Assembly (NCBI GenBank): GCA_035995885.1
Contig: DASYKC010000114.1
Coordinates: 1-20,116 of the forward strand
From: Schlegelella_A sp035995885
GTDB lineage: Bacteria > Pseudomonadota > Gammaproteobacteria > Burkholderiales > Burkholderiaceae_C
Length of the DNA: 20,116 nucleotides
Reading direction: 5' to 3'
The notes beneath the pieces were generated by a model. That model did not search any database and was not told the DNA's origin. It worked only from the letters and a program-made list of their open reading frames with translations. Every line of letters starts with the position of its first letter. Position 1 is the first letter of the stretch. This document shows positions 15,720 through 20,116 of the stretch, one piece after another. Both the position numbers and the translations under genes were made by a program.

Positions 15720-16301
15720 ATGGAACTGAGCGGCGAGCGAATCATCCCGGCCAGCGTCGAGCAGACCTGGGCCGCCCTCAACGACCCCGAGATTCTGAAG
15801 GCGTGCATCGCCGGCTGCGAATCGCTCGAGCGCGTCGGCGACGACGGCTTCGTCGCCGTCGTGGCGATGAAGATCGGCCCCGTGAGCGCTCGCTTCAAGG
15901 GCACGCTGAAGCTGACCAACGTCGACCCGCCGACGGGCTACACGATCAACTTCGACGGCCAGGGCGGTGTCGCCGGCTTCGGCAAGGGATCGGCCGACGT
16001 CGCGCTCACGGCCATCGACGCGAACACGACGAAGCTCGCATACCACGCGCGCGCGACGGTCGGCGGCAAGATGGCGCAGATCGGCTCGCGCCTGATCGAC
16101 GCGACGGCGGCGAAGATCACCGACGATTTCTTCAAGGCGTTCGAGGCGCAGCTGCAGGCGCGCGCGCCGGCCGGCGCGGCCGGAGCGGCTGCCGCGCCGA
16201 GCGCGGCACCGGTGGTTCGCCCGCGCGAGCCCGCGGGAATGCTTGGCTGGGCGTTGGCGGCGCTTGTCGTCGCCGCGACGATCTTCCTGATCGCGCGCTG
16301 A
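15720..16301 (+). CDS. SRPBCC family CoxG-type protein with C-terminal membrane anchor
   Basis: The 193-residue protein has an SRPBCC (START-like) lipid-binding fold at about 1-145, beginning MELSGERIIPASVEQTWAAL, with the family-typical GCESLERVGDDGF, MKIGPVSARFKGTL and KMAQIGSRLIDATA. A Pro/Ala-rich linker (about 147-170) leads to a single membrane helix at about 174-191 with a terminal Arg. CoxG anchors CO dehydrogenase to the membrane in Oligotropha, and mycobacterial work has proposed that it carries quinone to the enzyme. An analogous role for this form II enzyme is inference. The ATG at 15720 lacks a clear Shine-Dalgarno and probably depends on coupling to the VWA gene. It ends the operon, 20 bases from the convergent TRAP permease stop. 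Confidence 0.93.
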   Translation: MELSGERIIPASVEQTWAALNDPEILKACIAGCESLERVGDDGFVAVVAMKIGPVSARFKGTLKLTNVDPPTGYTINFDGQGGVAGFGKGSADVALTAIDANTTKLAYHARATVGGKMAQIGSRLIDATAAKITDDFFKAFEAQLQARAPAGAAGAAAAPSAAPVVRPREPAGMLGWALAALVVAATIFLIAR

Positions 16302-16316
16302 CGGCGCCCGCACCGA

Positions 16317-16330
16317 CGGCGCTAGCGCCG
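16317..16330. terminator. Palindrome between convergent operons
   Basis: CGGCGCTAGCGCCG is a perfect 14-base palindrome lying between the CoxG-type stop and the TRAP large-permease stop, and overlapping the latter's TAG. Its symmetry could serve transcripts from both sides. There is no T-run on either strand and a real hairpin would have only a five-base stem, so termination is a weak inference. Confidence 0.3.
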
Positions 16331-17626
16331 CTTCATCTGCTCCGGCAGGAAGGTGACGAGCTGCGGTACGGCGTAGAGCAGGACGACCATCAGCACCATC
16401 AGCAGGAAGAACGGGAAGGCGGCCCGGGCGATCGTTCCGATCTCGCGCTTGGTCATTCCCTGCAGGACGAAGAGGTTGAAGCCGACCGGCGGCGTTACCT
16501 GCGCCATCTCGACGACGATGACGATGAAGATGCCGAACCAGAGCGGATCGATGCCGGCCTTCTGCACCGTCGGCATGATCACGCCCATCGTCAGCACGAC
16601 CATCGAGATGCCGTCGAGAAAGCAGCCCAGGACGACGTAGAAGCCGGTGAGCGCGAGGATGAGCGCGAACTTGCTCAGACCGAGCGTCGCGATCCACTCG
16701 GCAAGATGGCGCGGCAGGCCGATGTAGCCCATGCTGAGGGTGAGGAACGCGGCGCCGGCGAGGATCAGCGCGATCATGCAGTACAGGCGTGTGCCGCCCA
16801 TCAGCGACTCCCTGAACGTCGCCCAGCTCATCGAGCCCTGCGCGGCCGAGATGACGAGCGAGCCGAGCACGCCGATGGCGGCTGCCTCGGTCGCGGTGGC
16901 GATGCCGGCGTAGATGGAGCCGAGGACGGCGACGATGAGAAGCACGACCGGGATCAGGCTCTTCGATTCGCGCAGCTTCTCGGTGAAGGTCAGGGGCGCG
17001 TCGGCCGGCGGGATGAGGTGCGCGTTCCTGATCGACCAGCCGGCGATGTAGAGCGAGAAGATGCCGGCGAGGACGATGCCGGGGATCACGCCGCCGATGA
17101 AGAGCTGCGAGATCGAGACGTCGGCGGTGACACCGTAGACGATCATGATGATCGACGGCGGTATCAGCAGGCCGAGGGTGCCGGCGCCGGCCAGCGAGCC
17201 GAGCGACATCATGTCGGGGTAGCCGCGCTTGGCGAGCTCGGGCAGGCTCATCTTGCCGATGGTCGCGCAGGTGGCCGCGCTCGAGCCCGAGACGGCGGCG
17301 AAGATCGCGCAGCCGACGACGTTGGTGTGCAGCAGCCGTCCCGGCAGCCGCTGCATCCAGGGCGCCAGGCCCTTGAACATGTCCTGGCTGAGGCGGGTCC
17401 GAAAGAGGATCTCGCCCATCCAGATGAAGAGCGGCAGGGCGGTCAGCGTCCAGCTCGACGCCGCGCCCCAGATCGTCACGGCCATCGCGTCGCCGGCCGG
17501 CCGCGAGCTGAACATCTGCATGCCGATCCAGGCGACGCCCGACAACGTGAGGCCGATCCAGACGCCGCTCGCCAGGATCACGAAGAGCGCGACGATGAGC
17601 AGCGCGGTGATCGAGAAATCACTCAT
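16322..17626 (-). CDS. TRAP transporter large permease (DctM-type)
   Basis: The 434-residue protein has about twelve membrane helices and the DctM family signatures: TALPLFIWMGEILFRT, AIFAAVSGSSAATCATIG, GTLGLLIPPSIIMIVYG and EMAQVTPPVGFNLFVLQG. It forms the Na+-driven transport channel of a tripartite (TRAP) importer together with the small permease and the periplasmic binding protein. The ATG at 17626 is chosen because the product then begins MSDFSITALL, the usual DctM N-terminus; it overlaps the small-permease stop by eight bases. The frame is open further upstream only within that gene. The substrate is set by the binding protein and is unknown. Confidence 0.95.
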   Translation of the reverse strand: MSDFSITALLIVALFVILASGVWIGLTLSGVAWIGMQMFSSRPAGDAMAVTIWGAASSWTLTALPLFIWMGEILFRTRLSQDMFKGLAPWMQRLPGRLLHTNVVGCAIFAAVSGSSAATCATIGKMSLPELAKRGYPDMMSLGSLAGAGTLGLLIPPSIIMIVYGVTADVSISQLFIGGVIPGIVLAGIFSLYIAGWSIRNAHLIPPADAPLTFTEKLRESKSLIPVVLLIVAVLGSIYAGIATATEAAAIGVLGSLVISAAQGSMSWATFRESLMGGTRLYCMIALILAGAAFLTLSMGYIGLPRHLAEWIATLGLSKFALILALTGFYVVLGCFLDGISMVVLTMGVIMPTVQKAGIDPLWFGIFIVIVVEMAQVTPPVGFNLFVLQGMTKREIGTIARAAFPFFLLMVLMVVLLYAVPQLVTFLPEQMKRR

Positions 17627-18161
17627 TGCGCATCGCCTCGTCGCTGACCGGAACGAAGCGCCTGCCGCGGATCTCGAGCACCAGCTCATCGATGAAGGCG
17701 ATGGCCAGGACGATGGCGCCGAGCGCCATCGAGATCTGCGGCAGCCAGAGCGGCGTCGCGTCGTTGCTGGTCGAGATGTCGTGGAAGGTGTACGACTGCC
17801 AGGCGAGCTTGCAGCTGTAGACGGCCGAGAGCAGGGCCAGCAGCGATGCCGAGAAGAGGGCCCATACCTCGAGCGCGTGCTTGCTCTTGCCCCTCAGCGA
17901 TGCGAGCAGCAAGGTGACGCGAATGTGCTCGCCTCGCTTCAGCGTATGCGCCATCGCGAGGAAGGCGGCGCTGGCCATCATGTACCCGGCGTAGGCGTCG
18001 ATGCCGCCGATGTTGAAGCCGACCTGGCGCGAGATGACCGAGAGCAGCACCATCACCAGCAGCAGCACCATCGCGACGGCACCGAGGGCCGCGGTCGCGT
18101 CGTACAGCCGGTCGAGTGCGCGCCCGAACGGGCCGCGCAGCGGCGGATGGTTCGCAGGCAT
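17619..18161 (-). CDS. TRAP transporter small permease (DctQ-type)
   Basis: This 180-residue protein has four membrane helices (about 24-44, 58-72, 99-119 and 142-164), as expected for DctQ. Family features include VISRQVGFNIGGIDAYAGYMM in the first half and the basic HTLKRGEHIRVTLLL loop, which resembles the usual R-G-x-H-I-x-V motif. It forms the membrane complex with DctM. It starts with ATG at 18161, nine bases after the binding-protein stop, and overlaps the large permease by eight bases, so the three TRAP genes form one operon read leftwards. Confidence 0.93.
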   Translation of the reverse strand: MPANHPPLRGPFGRALDRLYDATAALGAVAMVLLLVMVLLSVISRQVGFNIGGIDAYAGYMMASAAFLAMAHTLKRGEHIRVTLLLASLRGKSKHALEVWALFSASLLALLSAVYSCKLAWQSYTFHDISTSNDATPLWLPQISMALGAIVLAIAFIDELVLEIRGRRFVPVSDEAMRNE

Positions 18162-18170
18162 CGACTGCGC

Positions 18171-19166
18171 TTACAGCTTCTTGTAGGCGTCGACCACGGT
18201 CTTGCCTTCAGTGCCGGACTTGTCGAGCCACTCCTTCAGCATCGTGTCGCCGACCTTGCCCATGTCGGCCTTCAGCTGCGGCGAAGGCGGCAGGATGTTC
18301 ATGCCGTTCTTGCGCAGCAGGTCGAGGTACTCGCCGTTCTTCTGCTGCGAGAGGGCCCAGCCGCGCGCCTCGGCATCGGCGCCGGCCTTGAGCACCGCCG
18401 CCTGCGCCGGCTTGTCGAGCGCATCGAACGCCGCCTTGTTGACGAGGACGGCGTTCTTCGGCAGCCAGGCCTGGGTGTCGTACCAGTACTTGATGTGCTC
18501 GTAGGTCTTGGTGTCGTAGCCGGTCGAGCCCGACGACATGTAGCTCTCGATGACGCCCGTGGCCATCGCCTGCGATAGCTCCGAGGCCTGAACGGTGACC
18601 GGCTGGGCGCCGACGAGCTCGGCGATGCGCGCCGTGGCCGGGCTGTAGGCGCGCCACTTCACGCCCTTCAGATCGCCCGCCGAATTGATCGGCTTGTTGA
18701 CGTAGATGCCTTGCGGCGGCCACGGCACGGTGTAGAGCAGCATGATGCCCTGCTCGGCGAGCTTCTTCTCCATCACCGGCTTGCTTGCCGCATCGAGCTT
18801 CTTGGCCGAGGCATAGCTGTCGGCGAGGAACGGCAGGCCGTCGATGCCGTAGATCGGCCACTCGTTCGAGTACGCCGTGAGCAGGATCTCGCCGATCTGC
18901 GCCTGTCCGCCCTGGACCGCGCGCTTGATCTCGTTGGCCTTGAAGAGCGAGGCGTTGGCGTGGACCGTGATCTTGAGCTTGCCGCCCGTCCCCTTGTCGA
19001 CGTCGTTGGCGAACTGCTGCAGGTTCTCGGTATGGAAGTTGTTCGCCGGATAGGCTGCGGGCAGGTCCCACTTGGTCTGGGCCTGGACCATCGTTGACAT
19101 GACAACCATCGCCGCCGCGGCGCCGACGCGGACCAGGAGCGGATGAAGACGGACGAGGAATTTCAT
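18171..19166 (-). CDS. TRAP transporter periplasmic substrate-binding protein (DctP-type)
   Basis: The 331-residue protein begins with a signal peptide (about 1-30, ending VQAQ) and continues with the DctP fold: TKWDLPAAYPANNFHTENL, GKLKITVHANASLFKANEIK, GEILLTAYSNEWPIYGIDGL and GDLKGVKWRAYSPATARIAE. The Arg in KWRAYSP is in the position of the conserved arginine that binds the substrate carboxylate in most DctP proteins, so an organic acid is the likely ligand. ATG at 19166 is preferred over the in-frame GTG at 19172 because GGAG lies five bases before the ATG, while the GTG would overlap it. The gene heads the TRAP operon and is divergent from the MarR-like regulator. Confidence 0.95.
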   Translation of the reverse strand: MKFLVRLHPLLVRVGAAAAMVVMSTMVQAQTKWDLPAAYPANNFHTENLQQFANDVDKGTGGKLKITVHANASLFKANEIKRAVQGGQAQIGEILLTAYSNEWPIYGIDGLPFLADSYASAKKLDAASKPVMEKKLAEQGIMLLYTVPWPPQGIYVNKPINSAGDLKGVKWRAYSPATARIAELVGAQPVTVQASELSQAMATGVIESYMSSGSTGYDTKTYEHIKYWYDTQAWLPKNAVLVNKAAFDALDKPAQAAVLKAGADAEARGWALSQQKNGEYLDLLRKNGMNILPPSPQLKADMGKVGDTMLKEWLDKSGTEGKTVVDAYKKL

Positions 19167-19253
19167 GAACACTCCGGCATGCGGTTGAACGGAAGCGGAA
19201 AAGCATAGACCGTGCCTTCCGCGCCCGACATCGGTTCTTGTCCGGGCGCTTGC

Positions 19254-19283
19254 AGTCTAGGAAGGACCGCGATAAATTGTCAA
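19254..19283 (-). promoter_or_regulatory. Sigma-70 promoter for the TRAP operon
   Basis: On the minus strand TTGACA (19278-19283, a perfect -35) is followed after 18 bases by TAGACT (19254-19259, four of six matches to -10). Transcription would start near 19247, giving a leader of about 80 bases before the binding-protein ATG. The area is the most AT-rich patch of the right half of the window, which supports a promoter. Confidence 0.6.
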
Positions 19284-19294
19284 TAAGTTTTCAA
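19277..19294. promoter_or_regulatory. Candidate operator dyad for the MarR-like regulator
   Basis: TTGTCAATAAGTTTTCAA has dyad symmetry of the form TTG-N2-AA-N4-TT-N2-CAA. It is 18 bases long, in the size range and AT-rich style of MarR-family operators. It overlaps the -35 element of the TRAP promoter and lies 20 bases before the regulator start codon, downstream of a weak rightward promoter (TTGCAG near 19250, TAAATT near 19273). Binding there could repress both directions. This is inference from position and symmetry. Confidence 0.45.
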
Positions 19295-19314
19295 CGTTTC
19301 GAGGGAACGCGCCG

Positions 19315-19863
19315 ATGTCTTCGAAGGTCGCGCCGCTGCCGGCCCGGTCCGCGCCGCGCAAGGCCAAGGCGCCGGGCATCGTCTCGTCGTCGCACCTGGT
19401 GTCGGCCAAGAGCGTCGAGCTCTCGGAGCTCGAGTTCGGGCTCATCGTCGCGTGGAACGCGTTCTCGCGCTGGGCGGTGCGCTGCATGGCGGCTGCCGGC
19501 TGCCCCGAGCTGACGATCACCGACGTGCTCGTGCTGCATCACATCTGCCATCGCGCCCGCAACAAGAAGGTCGGCGACATCTGCTTCGTCCTCAACGTCG
19601 AGGACACGCATGTCGTCGCCTATTCGCTGAAGAAGCTGCTTGCCGCCGGCCTGGCGCAGGGCGAGCGCGTCGGCAAGGAAGTCTTCTACAGCCCGACGGC
19701 AGCAGGCGAGGCGGCCGTCGCCCGCTACCGCGACGTGCGCGAGGCGTGCCTGATCGCCAACCTCGACGCCGATCGCAATGCCGACATCGGCGAGAGCGCG
19801 CGGCTGCTCCGCACGATGTCGGGACTCTACGACCAGGCCGCGCGCGCGGCGACGTCGCTGTGA
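19315..19863 (+). CDS. MarR-like winged-helix transcriptional regulator
   Basis: The 182-residue protein has a basic N-terminal arm, a helix (ELEFGLIVAWNAFSRWAVRCM), then a winged-helix domain at about 62-130. That domain shows LTITDVLVLHHICHRARNKK, the recognition-helix region VEDTHVVAYSLKKLLAAGLA and a wing ending VFYSPTAAGEAAV. This matches the predicted MarR-type group of winged-helix proteins (COG5631-like as I recall it). MarR proteins are usually dimers released from DNA by small phenolic or acid ligands. It is divergent from the TRAP operon and its stop overlaps the racemase-family start (GTGA), so it probably controls both. The start is ATG at 19315 with GAGGGA about nine bases upstream. 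Confidence 0.9.
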   Translation: MSSKVAPLPARSAPRKAKAPGIVSSSHLVSAKSVELSELEFGLIVAWNAFSRWAVRCMAAAGCPELTITDVLVLHHICHRARNKKVGDICFVLNVEDTHVVAYSLKKLLAAGLAQGERVGKEVFYSPTAAGEAAVARYRDVREACLIANLDADRNADIGESARLLRTMSGLYDQAARAATSL

Positions 19864-20116
19864 ATGCCGGCCTCGGCGTCGTCATGCTCGAGACGCGCTT
19901 CCCGCGGCCGCGCGGCGACATCGGCAACCCGGCGACATTCGCGTTCCCGGTCCGCTATCGCACCGTGCGCGGCGCCTCGCCGCGGCGCGTCGTCGTCGAG
20001 CGCGACCCGACGCTGCTCGCGCCGTTCATCGCCGCCGCTCGCGCGCTCGAGCGTGAAGGCGTCGCGGCCGTGACGACGAGCTGCGGCTTTCTCGCCCTGT
20101 TCCAGCGCGAGATGGC
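19860..20116 (+). CDS. Aspartate/glutamate racemase family protein, 3' truncated by window edge
   Basis: An open frame starting with GTG at 19860, overlapping the regulator stop by four bases, continues to the right edge (85 residues visible). It reads VVMLETRFPRPRGDIGNPATF near the start and EGVAAVTTSCGFLALFQREM at the end of the window. Both are typical of the Asp/Glu/hydantoin racemase superfamily, and the cysteine in TTSCGF is the first of the two catalytic cysteines. The superfamily contains aspartate and hydantoin racemases, maleate isomerase and arylmalonate decarboxylase; this subgroup has no assigned substrate that I know. Linkage to the regulator and TRAP importer suggests it acts on an imported acid or a derivative. 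Confidence 0.85.
   Translation, partial: MNAGLGVVMLETRFPRPRGDIGNPATFAFPVRYRTVRGASPRRVVVERDPTLLAPFIAAARALEREGVAAVTTSCGFLALFQREM

Overview
The window looks like chromosomal DNA of a very GC-rich betaproteobacterium, most likely Burkholderiales-like. The evidence is the strong G/C bias at third codon positions, a DUF3717 protein (a family best known from Burkholderia and relatives), a SenA/EgtB-type enzyme of the betaproteobacterial style, a PilA-type pilin tail and a TRAP transporter. This placement is inferred from gene families only. No RNA gene, insertion sequence, integrase or CRISPR array was seen. No gap between genes exceeds about 190 bases.

Left part (1-1896): a broken SAM-dependent methyltransferase runs in from the left edge. 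It converges on a multi-pass oligosaccharide repeat-unit (O-antigen-type) polymerase. Both look less GC-rich than the rest and probably mark the end of a surface-polysaccharide locus.

Envelope-stress and efflux part (2083-7466): a Spy/CpxP-like periplasmic protein with a Met/His-rich stretch is followed by an OmpR-type response regulator and its sensor kinase. An imperfect inverted-repeat element lies between the Spy-like gene and the regulator. Convergent to these, on the minus strand, are a secreted four-cysteine protein, a DUF3717+DUF1289 protein and a MATE exporter coupled to it by an ATGA overlap.

Middle (7643-9697): a small two-helix membrane protein and a type IV pilin-like protein are divergent, with annotated start codons sharing a GCATGC palindrome. 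The pilin stop overlaps the GTG start of a DinB plus sulfatase-modifying-factor-type enzyme (SenA/EgtB family).

Right part (9852-20116): a molybdenum hydroxylase operon in the order small (2Fe-2S), large (Moco) and medium (FAD) subunit. The large subunit carries AYRGAGR, the form II signature, not the AYRCSFR of true CO dehydrogenase. CoxD-type (MoxR ATPase), CoxE-type (VWA) and CoxG-type (membrane-anchored SRPBCC) accessory genes follow. Convergent to it is a TRAP transporter operon (binding protein, small and large permease). This is divergent from a MarR-like winged-helix regulator whose stop overlaps the start of an Asp/Glu racemase-family gene that runs off the right edge. The likely picture is a catabolic module: TRAP uptake of an organic acid or N-containing compound, hydroxylation by the form II enzyme, control by the MarR-like protein through a dyad overlapping the TRAP promoter, and isomerisation or C-C/C-N chemistry by the racemase-family enzyme. 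The substrate cannot be read from the sequence.
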